DNA from: Burkholderiales bacterium
GTDB taxonomy: Bacteria; Pseudomonadota; Gammaproteobacteria; Burkholderiales; Burkholderiaceae_C
Assembly: GCA_003963075.1 (NCBI GenBank)
Contig: RXJV01000004.1
Coordinates: 1 to 48,940 of the forward strand
Length of the DNA stretch: 48,940 nt
Direction of reading: 5' to 3'
Both the position numbers and the translations under genes were made by a program. Shown here piece after piece: positions 10,217 through 18,275 of this stretch (the stretch's first letter is position 1; every line of letters begins with the position of its first letter). The notes beneath the pieces are model-generated. The model was not told the origin of the DNA, searched no databases, and saw nothing but the letters and a program-made list of their open reading frames with translations.

Positions 10217-11809
10217 TCAGGGCGCCGAGGCCGGGCGGTGCTGCTGGAACCAGGCGCGGCGCTCGTCAGGGCTCATGGCCTTGAGCTTCTCCACCATCTC
10301 GGGCGGCACGCGGTCCATCCAGCGCGGGCGCTCGGCGGCCGTGGCCGATGCCGCTTCGCCCGGCGCCGTGGCCGCGGCCTGGCGTGCCGGCTCGGCCGGT
10401 GCCTCGGCATGCGCGGCGGGTGCCGACGCCGCCGCCGGCGCCGAGGCCGGCCGGTGCGCCTGCAGCCAGGCGCGGCGCTCGTCGGGGCTCATGCCCTTGA
10501 GCTTCTCGACCGTCTCCGGCGGCAGGCCCTCCATCCAGCGCCCACGGCCCGCGCCGCCGTCACGCCCGGCGCCGCCCGCCGTCGCCTGGATGACCTCGGC
10601 CTTGCCACCGTCGCGCAGCCGGTCCGCGCCGTCGATGACGACCTGGTCACCGGGCTTGACCTCGCCCTGCACCGCGGTGGACTCGCCATCCGTTGCCAGC
10701 ACGTTGAGCTTGCGCAGCGCCACCTGCCCATCGGCCACCGCGTACACGAAGGTGCCCGGGGCGCCGCGCTGCACCGCGGCCGTCGGCACGACGAGCACGT
10801 CCTTCAGCGTGTCCAGCTGCAGCCGCACATTGACGAACTGGTTCGGGAACAAGGCCCCGTCCTTGTTCGGGAAGAGCGCCTTCACCTTGATCGTGCCGGT
10901 GCTGGCATCGATCGCGTTCTCGGTGCTGTCGACCCGGCCCTCGGCCAGCAGCTGCTTGTGCTCACGGTCCCAAGCCTGCACGGCCAGCGGCTGCTTCGCG
11001 CCCAGCTGCTGCCGGATGCGCGGCAGCCGCGCATCCGGCACCGCGAACACCACCGCGGCCGGCTGCGTCTGCGCGATGCTCAGCAGGCCGTTGGCATCCG
11101 TCGGGCCGACGTTGTTGCCGAGGTCCGCCTGCTTCAGGCCCACCTGCCCGGCAATCGGCGCCGTGACGCGGGTGTAGGACAGCTGCAGCCGCGCGTTGTC
11201 CAGCGTCGCCTTGTCGGCCATCACCGTGGCTTCGAGCTGGCGCACCAGCGCCTGCTGGGTGTCGAGCTGCTGGCGCGGCGCGGCCTCTTTCGCGACGAGG
11301 TCCTGGTAGCGCGCCAGATCGGCGCGTGCGTTGTCGAGCTGGGCCTGGTCGCGCGCCAACGCCGCCTGCGCCTGGTCGCGGGCGATCTCGAAGGGCCGCG
11401 GGTCGATCAGCGCCAGCACCTGGCCGGCCTTCACGGGCTGGCCTTCCTTGAAGTAGATCGCCTTGAGCTCGCCGCTCACCTTGGCCCGCACGACGGCGGT
11501 GTTCGCCGAGGCGATGCTGCCGATGGCCTCGACGGCCACGGCCAGGTCGCGCCGCTGCACCGGGGCGACCGACACCGGCTGCGGCCGGTTGCCGCCGCCG
11601 AAGCGCCCACCGCGCCCCCCACCGGGCCCGCCCGACGCCCCCGAAGCGGCCGACGCCGCCGGGCCGGCGCCGCCAGCACCATCACTCCCTGCCGCGCTGC
11701 GGCCCTTCCACCACCACCCGGCCAGCGCCACGCCCGCGACCACCACCCCGGCCAGCACCCAGGGCCGCGCGGCGCCGGTCATGCCGCGCCGGGAATTCTT
11801 GTTCTGCAT
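10217..11809 (-). CDS. mdtA: RND efflux periplasmic adaptor, MdtA-like, with duplicated C-terminal module
   Basis: Membrane-fusion subunit linking the permeases to the outer-membrane channel; 530 residues, about 110 longer than usual MdtA. An N-terminal signal-anchor helix ([15 protein letters not shown]) is followed by a Gly/Ala/Ser-rich linker. The core has barrel-sandwich ([20 protein letters not shown]), alpha-hairpin (residues ~150-200) and beta-barrel parts ([19 protein letters not shown]). The extra length is C-terminal: residues 424-458 and 496-530 are near-identical copies of a helical unit ([14 protein letters not shown] then HRPASAP) joined by an Ala/Pro linker. First gene of the operon; it faces pth across an 86-bp divergent intergenic region that must hold both promoters. 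Confidence 0.93.
   Translation of the reverse strand: MQNKNSRRGMTGAARPWVLAGVVVAGVALAGWWWKGRSAAGSDGAGGAGPAASAASGASGGPGGGRGGRFGGGNRPQPVSVAPVQRRDLAVAVEAIGSIASANTAVVRAKVSGELKAIYFKEGQPVKAGQVLALIDPRPFEIARDQAQAALARDQAQLDNARADLARYQDLVAKEAAPRQQLDTQQALVRQLEATVMADKATLDNARLQLSYTRVTAPIAGQVGLKQADLGNNVGPTDANGLLSIAQTQPAAVVFAVPDARLPRIRQQLGAKQPLAVQAWDREHKQLLAEGRVDSTENAIDASTGTIKVKALFPNKDGALFPNQFVNVRLQLDTLKDVLVVPTAAVQRGAPGTFVYAVADGQVALRKLNVLATDGESTAVQGEVKPGDQVVIDGADRLRDGGKAEVIQATAGGAGRDGGAGRGRWMEGLPPETVEKLKGMSPDERRAWLQAHRPASAPAAASAPAAHAEAPAEPARQAAATAPGEAASATAAERPRWMDRVPPEMVEKLKAMSPDERRAWFQQHRPASAP
10220..10324 (-). repeat. Second copy of the MdtA C-terminal coding repeat
   Basis: Encodes residues 496-530 of the MdtA-like protein ([20 protein letters not shown] and on to the stop). 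It matches the copy at 10436-10540 at both DNA and protein level; 28 of 35 residues agree by my hand alignment. Confidence 0.85.
10436..10540 (-). repeat. First copy of the MdtA C-terminal coding repeat
   Basis: Encodes residues 424-458 ([20 protein letters not shown] and following). Separated from the second copy by a 37-residue low-complexity Ala/Pro/Glu linker. Confidence 0.85.
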
Positions 11810-11895
11810 TCGGATCCACTCCTGATGACGCCGCCCAGTGTGCAGGCTGTTTGTAGCTGCAGCGTTGCTGAAGCCACCAAAACTAAGATGCTCAC

Positions 11896-12528
11896 ATGAT
11901 CAAGTTGCTGGTTGGCCTGGGAAACCCCGGGGCCGAGTACGAAGACACCCGGCACAACGCCGGCTTCTGGTGGATCGACGGGCTGGCGCGCGGGCTCAAG
12001 GTTTCGCTGCAAGCCGACAAGGCCTACCACGGCCTGGTGGCCCGCGTGAACAACGCGCCCGGCGCCAGCGGCCCGGTCTGGCTGCTGGAGCCCATGACCT
12101 ATATGAACCTCTCGGGCAAGTCGGTCACGGCGCTGGCGCGCTTCTTCAAGATCGCCCCGGAGGAAATCCTCGCCGTGCACGACGAGCTGGACCTGCCGCC
12201 CGGCGAGATGAAGTTCAAGAAGGGCGGCGGCGACGGCGGCCACAACGGCCTGCGCGACATGCGCGCCCAGCTCGGCAGCGGCGACTTCTGGCGGCTGCGC
12301 CTCGGCATCGGCCACCCGGGCCACAAGGCCGAGGTGGCCGGCTATGTGCTGCGCAAGCCGCCGCTGGCCGAACGCCAGGCGGTCGAGGACTGCATCCAGA
12401 AGAGTTACGACGCCGTCGAGCTGATGCTGCGCGGCGAGATGGACAAGGCCTTGGCCAAGATTCACGCCAAGCCGCCGCGCCCCAAGCCCCCCAAGCCGGC
12501 GCCGCCGAGCGACACTCCGACGCCATGA
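11896..12528 (+). CDS. pth: Peptidyl-tRNA hydrolase
   Basis: Cleaves peptidyl-tRNA released from stalled ribosomes; cytoplasmic, essential in most bacteria. The 210-residue protein has all landmark residues of bacterial Pth: Asn10 and catalytic His20 (VGLGNPG and TRHNAGF), Asn71 in MTYMNLSG, Asp96 in HDELDLPPG and His116-Asn117 in GGHNGLRD. A Pro/Lys-rich C-terminal tail is an extension not needed for catalysis. The gene normally follows rplY directly in Burkholderiales; here an oppositely oriented efflux operon lies between them, so pth must have its own promoter in the 86-bp gap to mdtA. Its stop overlaps the next start (ATGA). Confidence 0.97.
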   Translation: MIKLLVGLGNPGAEYEDTRHNAGFWWIDGLARGLKVSLQADKAYHGLVARVNNAPGASGPVWLLEPMTYMNLSGKSVTALARFFKIAPEEILAVHDELDLPPGEMKFKKGGGDGGHNGLRDMRAQLGSGDFWRLRLGIGHPGHKAEVAGYVLRKPPLAERQAVEDCIQKSYDAVELMLRGEMDKALAKIHAKPPRPKPPKPAPPSDTPTP

Positions 12529-12938
12529 AAGCCGTGCTGCTTGCACTGAGCCTGGCCCTGGCCGCAATGGCCTCGGCCCAGACCCAGCCGCGCCAGACGC
12601 CCCTCTACCGCTGCGGGCCGGACGGCCGTGACCTGCGCGACTCGCCCTGCCCGAGCGGCCCCTCCGCCAGCGGCAGCATCAGCTACGACCAGCCCAGCGC
12701 CGCCGACAGCCGCGCTGCGCGCGAGCGCCACCTCGCTGAAGCCAAGCAGGCCCATGCGCTGGCCGCGGCCCGTCGCGCCAGTGAGGCCGAGGCTCGCCAC
12801 CAGCGCGGCCAGGCCGTGGGCCTGCAGACGCTACCGCCGCCGGCCCAGCCGGCCAGCAGCCCTCAGGCCGTGCACCTGAAGCCACCCAAGCTGGCCAAGC
12901 CCCGCAAACCGCAGGCCGCCGCGAGCGGCGCCCGATAG
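12525..12938 (+). CDS. Small secreted DUF4124-like protein
   Basis: Predicted periplasmic protein of 137 residues, function unknown. The ATG overlaps the pth stop by 4 bp, indicating translational coupling. An N-terminal Sec signal ([20 protein letters not shown], cleavage after residue 18) is followed by [17 protein letters not shown], a two-cysteine, Arg/Gly/Asp-rich pattern resembling the DUF4124 core (usually 'YrC.d..G...ysd.PC'). The rest is an Ala/Arg/Glu helix (residues 60-90) and a Pro/Lys-rich tail. DUF4124 proteins are common and uncharacterised in betaproteobacteria. The family assignment is by motif resemblance only. Confidence 0.8.
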   Translation: MKAVLLALSLALAAMASAQTQPRQTPLYRCGPDGRDLRDSPCPSGPSASGSISYDQPSAADSRAARERHLAEAKQAHALAAARRASEAEARHQRGQAVGLQTLPPPAQPASSPQAVHLKPPKLAKPRKPQAAASGAR

Positions 12939-12944
12939 AATCCG

Positions 12945-13156
12945 CGCCGTTGGTGCTCGCGCCCGCCTTCATGGCGGATGCAGTTCAACGGGAATCAGGA
13001 GGACGAGCGGCCACGCCGCGGATCTAACCTGAGCTGTCCCCGCAACGGTAAGTGGACGAGGCCCCAGGGCCTCTGCGCTCAACTCACAAGCCACTGGTGC
13101 CCAGCACCGGGAAGGCGTTGAGCGTCTGTCCACCAGCCCGGATACCGGCCAACGAC
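12945..13156 (+). promoter_or_regulatory. Cobalamin (AdoCbl-type) riboswitch
   Basis: The region shows the conserved blocks of a class-I B12 riboswitch in order: an AACGGGAATCAGG-like block near 12988, GCTGTCCCCGCAACGGTAA at 13033-13051, the B12 box AGCCACTG at 13089 with GGGAAGGC from 13109, and CAGCCCGGATACCGGCC at 13134-13150. The closing P1 stem is visible as GTTGG (12949-12953) pairing with CCAAC (13149-13153). It lies upstream of btuB and should reduce expression of the B12 operon when cobalamin is plentiful. Confidence 0.95.
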
Positions 13157-13180
13157 GGGGCTTCTCCGGAAGCCGTTTTT
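13156..13180 (+). terminator. Riboswitch expression-platform terminator
   Basis: Directly after the aptamer, GGCTTC-TCCG-GAAGCC forms a tight hairpin (13159-13174) followed by GTTTTT. The placement, ending 52 bp before the btuB start, indicates transcriptional control: ligand-bound RNA would leave this terminator free to form. Confidence 0.88.
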
Positions 13181-13232
13181 CAGCAGCGCTGCGGGGGTCA
13201 GCGCGGCTGGGTGATCCATTGCATCTGTTTTC

Positions 13233-15125
13233 ATGTCCAAGTCCCTCCTCGCGGCCCGTCGGCCGCTGCTCGCACTGTCCGCGCTGGCCCTGGCCGCGTC
13301 CGCCCAGGCCCAGAACCGGCTCGATACCGTCGTCACCACGGCCACGCGCAGCCCGCAGCGCGTCAGCGAGGTGCTGGCCGACATCACCGTCCTCACGCGC
13401 GAGGACATCTCCGCCCGAGCCTTCGGCGGTCTGGCCGACCTGCTGGCGGCCCAGCCAGGCCTGCAGATCGCCCGCAACGGCGGACCCGGCAGCACCACGT
13501 CCGTCTTCATGCGCGGCGCCAACACCGAGCACACCGTCGTGCTCATCGACGGCGTGCGCATGGACACCCAGTCCGGCTCCGGCGGCGCCCCCTGGGAGGC
13601 CATGGGCCTGGCCCAGGTCGAGCGCATCGAGATCCTGCGCGGCCCGGCCAGCGCGGTCTACGGCTCCGACGCCATCGGCGGCGTGATCCAGATCTTCACG
13701 CGCAAGGGCGAGTCCACGCCCCAGCTCGTGCTGCACGGCGCCATGGGCAACCTCGGCACGACCAAGGGCGACGTGAGCTTCAGCGGCCGCCAGGGCGGCT
13801 GGGACTACGCGCTGGGCGCGGCGCTGGAGACCAGCGACGGCTTCAGCACCATGCCCGACAAGCCCGGCCTGACGGACCCCGATGGCTGGCGCAACCACAG
13901 CCTGCAGGGGCGTCTGGGCTATGCCGTCAACGACCAGCACCGCCTGAGCCTCACGGCCACGCGCAGCCACGTCAACGCCCAGTACGACTCCACTTTCTCC
14001 CCGCCCAACACCGACGACCGCGCCGTCAACGACGCCCGCAGCGTGCGCGCGACCTGGACGGCGCAGTGGACCAGCGCCTGGCAGAGCGAGTTCAGCGCCA
14101 GCGAATCCGGCGCCCGCTATGAGACCCTGGCCAATGGCGTCAGCGGCTACCTCACTGAGACCCGCGTGCGCGCGTATGCCTGGGCCAACCAGATCGCATT
14201 GCCCGTGGGCCGGCTCAACGCGACGCTGGAGCGCCGCGAAGACCAACTCCTCAACTCCTCGCTGCGCCCGTCCAAGAACGGCAAGGCCGACCGCTCGCAG
14301 AACGCACTGGCCCTGGGGTATCTGCTGAACCTGGGCGCCTTCGATGGCCAGGTCCACTGGCGCCACGACAAGGACAGCGACTTCGGCGGCATCGACACCG
14401 GCAGCCTGGCCGCTGGTTGGCGCTTCTCGCCCGAATGGCGCGCCTGGGCCAGCGCCGGCACGGCCTTCCGCGCGCCGACGCTATACCAGAGCTTCAGCCA
14501 GTACGGCCCGCTAGATACGCTGCCGGCGCTCAAGCCCGAGCACGGCCGCAACAAGGAAGTGGGCCTGCGCTGGGCCAGCGGCGAGCACCAGCTCAGCCTG
14601 ACCGCCTACGACAATCGCATCCGCGATCTCATCAACTACGACGCCCAGTTCGCGCTGAACTGCCCGGCCACCGACCCGCTCAAGGTCATGCCCTGGGACG
14701 GCTGCTACGGCAACGTCGCGCGCGCCCACCTGCGCGGCGCCACGCTGCAAGGCCAGACCGAGTTCGCCGGCTGGCATCTGCAGTCCTCCTTCGACTGGCA
14801 GAACCCGCGCGACGAGACCAGCGGCGCCCGCCTGGGCCGCCGCGCGCCGCGCTACGCCAGCCTGCGGCTGGACAAGGCCATCGGCGACTGGAGCGGCAGC
14901 CTCGGCATGACGGCCACGGCAGCGCGATCGGACCGCACCGGCAGCACTCAGATGCTGGGCGGCTATGCGCTGGTCAACGCCGCGCTGGCCTACCGCATCA
15001 ACCCGCAGGCCCGGCTGCAGCTGAACGTGGACAACGCCTTCGACCGCGTCTACCAGACGGCCCGCGGCTATGCGCAGGCGCCGCGCACGGTGATGCTGGG
15101 CGTAACGCTGACGCCAAAGCTCTGA
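13233..15125 (+). CDS. btuB: TonB-dependent vitamin B12 outer-membrane receptor
   Basis: Imports cobalamin across the outer membrane using TonB energy. The 630-residue protein has a Sec signal (cleavage near AQA-QN, residues 25-27), a TonB box at DTVVTTA (31-37), a plug domain (LTREDISARAFGGLADLLAA; VFMRGANTEHTVVLIDGVRM; VERIEILRGPASAVYGSDAI) and a long beta-barrel. The riboswitch just upstream supports B12 as the substrate. Oddities: no good Shine-Dalgarno is visible in front of the ATG (the leader reads CATCTGTTTTC), and the last residue is Leu rather than the aromatic residue usual at the end of outer-membrane barrels. First gene of the operon; cobU follows after 4 bp. Confidence 0.95.
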   Translation: MSKSLLAARRPLLALSALALAASAQAQNRLDTVVTTATRSPQRVSEVLADITVLTREDISARAFGGLADLLAAQPGLQIARNGGPGSTTSVFMRGANTEHTVVLIDGVRMDTQSGSGGAPWEAMGLAQVERIEILRGPASAVYGSDAIGGVIQIFTRKGESTPQLVLHGAMGNLGTTKGDVSFSGRQGGWDYALGAALETSDGFSTMPDKPGLTDPDGWRNHSLQGRLGYAVNDQHRLSLTATRSHVNAQYDSTFSPPNTDDRAVNDARSVRATWTAQWTSAWQSEFSASESGARYETLANGVSGYLTETRVRAYAWANQIALPVGRLNATLERREDQLLNSSLRPSKNGKADRSQNALALGYLLNLGAFDGQVHWRHDKDSDFGGIDTGSLAAGWRFSPEWRAWASAGTAFRAPTLYQSFSQYGPLDTLPALKPEHGRNKEVGLRWASGEHQLSLTAYDNRIRDLINYDAQFALNCPATDPLKVMPWDGCYGNVARAHLRGATLQGQTEFAGWHLQSSFDWQNPRDETSGARLGRRAPRYASLRLDKAIGDWSGSLGMTATAARSDRTGSTQMLGGYALVNAALAYRINPQARLQLNVDNAFDRVYQTARGYAQAPRTVMLGVTLTPKL

Positions 15126-15129
15126 GCCC

Positions 15130-15684
15130 ATGGCCGCGCACGAACTCATCGTCGGCGGCCAGCGCAGCGGCAAGTCGGGCCGCGCGGAACGCCTGGCCCT
15201 GCGCTGGCAGGCCCGCGGCGGGCATGTCGCGGTCATCGCCACCGCGCTGGCGGCCGACGACGAGATGCGTGCACGCATCCGCCACCACCGCGCCACGCGG
15301 CCGGCGGGCTTCGAGACCCTCGAAGCCCCGCTGGCGCTGAGCGCGGCCCTGGCCCAGGCCAACGACGAGAACACGCTGATCGTCGTCGACTGCCTGACGC
15401 TGTGGCTGGTGAATTGGCTGATGCCGGCCAGCGGCGCGCCCGACGCGCCGGGCTGGCAGGCCGAGCGCGCCGCGCTGTTGACCCTGCTGCCCCGCCTGGC
15501 CTCGCCAGTCGTCTTCGTGTCCAACGAGGTCGGCTGGGGCGTGTCGCCGCTGGGCCGGGAGGTGCGCCACTTTGTCGACGAACTCGGCCGGCTCAACCAG
15601 GATGTGGCGCGGCAATGCGGCCAGCTGACGCTGATGGTCGCGGGCCAGGCCTGGACGCGGCCGGTGGAGGATTCCGATGTTTGA
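15130..15684 (+). CDS. cobU: Adenosylcobinamide kinase / adenosylcobinamide-phosphate guanylyltransferase
   Basis: Bifunctional enzyme that phosphorylates adenosylcobinamide and then makes AdoCbi-GDP, the activated intermediate for attachment of the lower ligand. At 184 residues it has family length. Walker A is GGQRSGKS (9-16); RIRHHRATRP holds the histidine that forms the GMP-enzyme intermediate in this family (His52 or His53 by position); VVDCLTLWL and SNEVGWGVSP are further CobU/CobP motifs. It lies 4 bp after btuB and its end overlaps btuF by 8 bp. Also called cobP. The next enzymes, CobS and CobT, are not in the window and must be encoded elsewhere. Confidence 0.96.
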   Translation: MAAHELIVGGQRSGKSGRAERLALRWQARGGHVAVIATALAADDEMRARIRHHRATRPAGFETLEAPLALSAALAQANDENTLIVVDCLTLWLVNWLMPASGAPDAPGWQAERAALLTLLPRLASPVVFVSNEVGWGVSPLGREVRHFVDELGRLNQDVARQCGQLTLMVAGQAWTRPVEDSDV

Positions 15685-16534
15685 ACGCCTCTTCTTCGCC
15701 CTGCTGCTCGCTATCGCGCTGCCGGCCCAAGCCGTCGAGATCAAGGACGATCTCGGCCAGACCACCGTCATCGCCACGCCGCCGCAACGCATCGTCAGCC
15801 TGCTGCCATCGCTGACCGAGACCGTCTGCGAGCTCGGCGCCTGCGGCCGCCTCGTCGGCGTGGACCGCTACTCCAACTTCCCGGCCAGCGTGAACGCCCT
15901 GCCCAAGCTCGGCGGCATGGACGACACCAATGTCGAGATGATCGCGGCGCTCAAGCCCGATGTCGTGCTGGTTGCCGTGTCGTCGCGGGTCTCCGGACGG
16001 CTCAAGGCCCTCGGCCTCAAGGTCGTCGCGCTGGAGCCGCGCAGCTACCGCGATGTGCAGCGCGTGCTCGACATCGTCGGCCAGGTGCTCGGCGTCGGCG
16101 ATGCCCAGCGCATCTGGCGCCAGATCGAAGCCGGGGTCGCGGCCGCCGCCAGCAGCGTGCCGCCCGCGGCCCGCGGCCTGCGCGTGTACTACGAAGTCGG
16201 CGCCGGCCTCTATGCCGCCGGTGCCACGTCCTTCATGGGCGAAACATTGGCACGGCTGGGCGCCGGCAACATCATCCCGGCGGAACTCGGCCCCTTTCCC
16301 AAGATCAACCCGGAATTCGTCGTCAAGGCCAACCCGGGGTTGATCATGGTGGGCACGCGCGATGCCGAAGGCCTGACGACGCGGCCCGGCTGGCAGGGCA
16401 TCGATGCCGTCCGCCACGGCCGCCTATGCATCTTCAAGCCCGAGGAGGGCGACATCCTGTCCCGCCCCGGCCCGCGCATGGCCGAGGCGGCACAGATCAT
16501 GGCGCGCTGCCTGCGCGACAAGGCCGCGCGATGA
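15677..16534 (+). CDS. btuF: Periplasmic cobalamin-binding protein of ABC importer
   Basis: Substrate-binding protein (cluster A, Fe/B12 type) that hands periplasmic cobalamin to BtuCD. 285 residues, with a short Sec signal (hydrophobic residues 4-18, ending LPAQA). The fold markers are present: RIVSLLPSLTETVCELGA near residue 38, GRLVGVDRYSNFP, LKPDVVLVAVSSR, and KINPEFVVKANPGLIMVG near the C-terminal lobe. It overlaps cobU by 8 bp and shares an ATGA with btuC. Similar binding proteins carry iron-siderophores, but operon context and the riboswitch favour B12 or cobinamide. Confidence 0.92.
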   Translation: MFERLFFALLLAIALPAQAVEIKDDLGQTTVIATPPQRIVSLLPSLTETVCELGACGRLVGVDRYSNFPASVNALPKLGGMDDTNVEMIAALKPDVVLVAVSSRVSGRLKALGLKVVALEPRSYRDVQRVLDIVGQVLGVGDAQRIWRQIEAGVAAAASSVPPAARGLRVYYEVGAGLYAAGATSFMGETLARLGAGNIIPAELGPFPKINPEFVVKANPGLIMVGTRDAEGLTTRPGWQGIDAVRHGRLCIFKPEEGDILSRPGPRMAEAAQIMARCLRDKAAR

Positions 16535-17511
16535 CGCTGCGCCCCGGCCCCCTGCTCGCGCTGCTGCTGGTGCTCGGCGCCGCGGGCGTTGCCGCCGGCG
16601 TGCTGGTCGGCAGCACCGGCTGGGCCGATCTGAGCGATGACAGCATGCGCCTCATCCTCTGGGAGATCCGGCTGCCGCGCTCGCTGGGTGCCTGGTGGGC
16701 CGGCGCGCTGCTGGGCATGGCCGGTGCGATGGCCCAGGGCCTGTTCCGCAACCCGCTGGCCGACCCCTATCTGCTCGGCAGCGCCTCGGGCGCCGAGCTG
16801 GCGGTGGCCGTGGCGCTGGCGCTGACCGGCGTGGCCAGCCCCAGCGCGTCGCTGCTGGCCGCCGTCGGGCTGACCGGTGTGGCTTTCATCGGCACCCTGG
16901 TCGGCGTGGGCCTGACGCTGCTGCTGGCGCGCGGCGTCGAGCAGACCCTGCGCCTGCTGCTGGCCGGCGTGGTGGTCGGCGTCGTGCTGAACGCGCTGAC
17001 CAACCTGACCACGCTGCAGGTGCCCGACACGCTGCGCGCGATGCAGGCCTTTTTGCTCGGCAACACCGGCCTGCTCGGCTGGCACAGCGTCGCGGTGATG
17101 GCCACCGCCGGCGTGCTGGCCGCGCTGCTGGGCCTGCTGGCCAGCCCGGCGCTGGACGCGCTGACGCTCGGCGAGGCCACCGCCAAGTCGCTCGGCATCC
17201 GGCTGGCGCTGATGCGGCTGCTGCTGATCGTCGCGTTCGCACTGGCCACCGGCGCGGCCGTGGCCCAGACCGGCATCGTGGCCTTCGTCGGCCTGGTGTC
17301 GCCCCATCTGGTGCGCGCGCTGTGCCCGATGCTGCATGGCTGGCTGGTGCTGCTGTCGGCCGCCGTCGGCGGCGCGCTGCTGCTGCTGGCCGACGTCACC
17401 GCGCGCGCGCTGATCCGCCCGCAGGAGCTGCCGGTCGGCATCGTCACCGCGCTGGTGGGCGGCGCCTATCTGCTGGTGCTGATGCACCGGCGCAAGGTCT
17501 TGGCGCGATGA
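16531..17511 (+). CDS. btuC: Cobalamin ABC transporter permease (FecCD family)
   Basis: Inner-membrane channel subunit, 326 residues, about ten hydrophobic helices, matching BtuC/FecCD length. The ATG at 16531 overlaps the btuF stop (ATGA) and begins directly before the first helix. Conserved family segments are IRLPRSLGAWWAGALLGMAG, FRNPLADPYLLGSASGAELA, the coupling region EATAKSLGI, and VAQTGIVAFVGLVSPHLVR. A longer upstream frame exists but only overlaps btuF out of frame. Works with BtuF and BtuD to move cobalamin into the cytoplasm. Confidence 0.94.
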   Translation: MTLRPGPLLALLLVLGAAGVAAGVLVGSTGWADLSDDSMRLILWEIRLPRSLGAWWAGALLGMAGAMAQGLFRNPLADPYLLGSASGAELAVAVALALTGVASPSASLLAAVGLTGVAFIGTLVGVGLTLLLARGVEQTLRLLLAGVVVGVVLNALTNLTTLQVPDTLRAMQAFLLGNTGLLGWHSVAVMATAGVLAALLGLLASPALDALTLGEATAKSLGIRLALMRLLLIVAFALATGAAVAQTGIVAFVGLVSPHLVRALCPMLHGWLVLLSAAVGGALLLLADVTARALIRPQELPVGIVTALVGGAYLLVLMHRRKVLAR

Positions 17512-18275
17512 CGGCCGCGCCCGCCCTGACAGCCCGCATCGAGCGGGTGCGCATCGATGGCCGCGACATCCTGCAAGGCCTGCAACTCAGCCTGCCGGCC
17601 GGCCGCTGGACAGCCATCGTCGGCCCCAACGGCGCCGGCAAGTCCACGCTGCTGCGTGCCGTCTCCGGCCTGCAGCCCTGCGACGGCGAGGTGAGGCTGG
17701 CCGGCCGCCCGCTGCCGGACTGGCCGGCCGCGGCCCGCGCGCGCCAACTGGCCTGGATGGGCCAGGCCGAGACCGGCGCCGACGACCTGCTGGCCCAGGA
17801 TGTCGTCATGCTCGGCCGGCTGCCGCACCGGCCCTGGCTGGCGGCGCCGTCGGCCGCCGACCGCCGCGCCGTCGAGGCCGCGATGCGCTCGACGCACAGC
17901 TGGGACTGGCGCGAACGGCGCCTCGGCAGCCTGTCCGGCGGCGAGCGCCAGCGCGTGCTGCTGGCCCGCGCCTTGGCGGTGGACGCGCCGCTGACGCTGA
18001 TGGACGAGCCCCTGGCCCACCTGGACCCACCGCATCAGGCCGACTGGATGGGCCTGGTGCGGGCCCGCGTCGCCACCGGCGCCAGCGTCGCCAGCGTGCT
18101 GCACGAATTGCACGTGGCCCTGCAGGCCGACCACCTGGTGCTGATGAACCACGGCCGCATCGTCCATGCCAGCGCCCCTGCCGACCCCGACTGCCATGCG
18201 GCGCTGCGCGAAGTCTTCGGCCGGCGGCTGCACATCGCCCAGGTGGACGGCCGCTGGATCGCCCTGCCCCTATGA
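17508..18275 (+). CDS. btuD: Cobalamin ABC transporter ATP-binding protein
   Basis: ATPase subunit of the importer, 255 residues. Walker A is VGPNGAGKST, the ABC signature LSGGERQRVLLARAL, Walker B LTLMDEPLAHLD and the switch histidine lies in SVLHELH, so all catalytic elements are intact. The ATG at 17508 overlaps the btuC stop (ATGA); longer in-frame extensions upstream run antiparallel in sense to btuC and are not coding. The end overlaps the cbiA start by another ATGA, so btuFCD and the synthesis genes are translationally linked. Confidence 0.95.
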   Translation: MTAAPALTARIERVRIDGRDILQGLQLSLPAGRWTAIVGPNGAGKSTLLRAVSGLQPCDGEVRLAGRPLPDWPAAARARQLAWMGQAETGADDLLAQDVVMLGRLPHRPWLAAPSAADRRAVEAAMRSTHSWDWRERRLGSLSGGERQRVLLARALAVDAPLTLMDEPLAHLDPPHQADWMGLVRARVATGASVASVLHELHVALQADHLVLMNHGRIVHASAPADPDCHAALREVFGRRLHIAQVDGRWIALPL

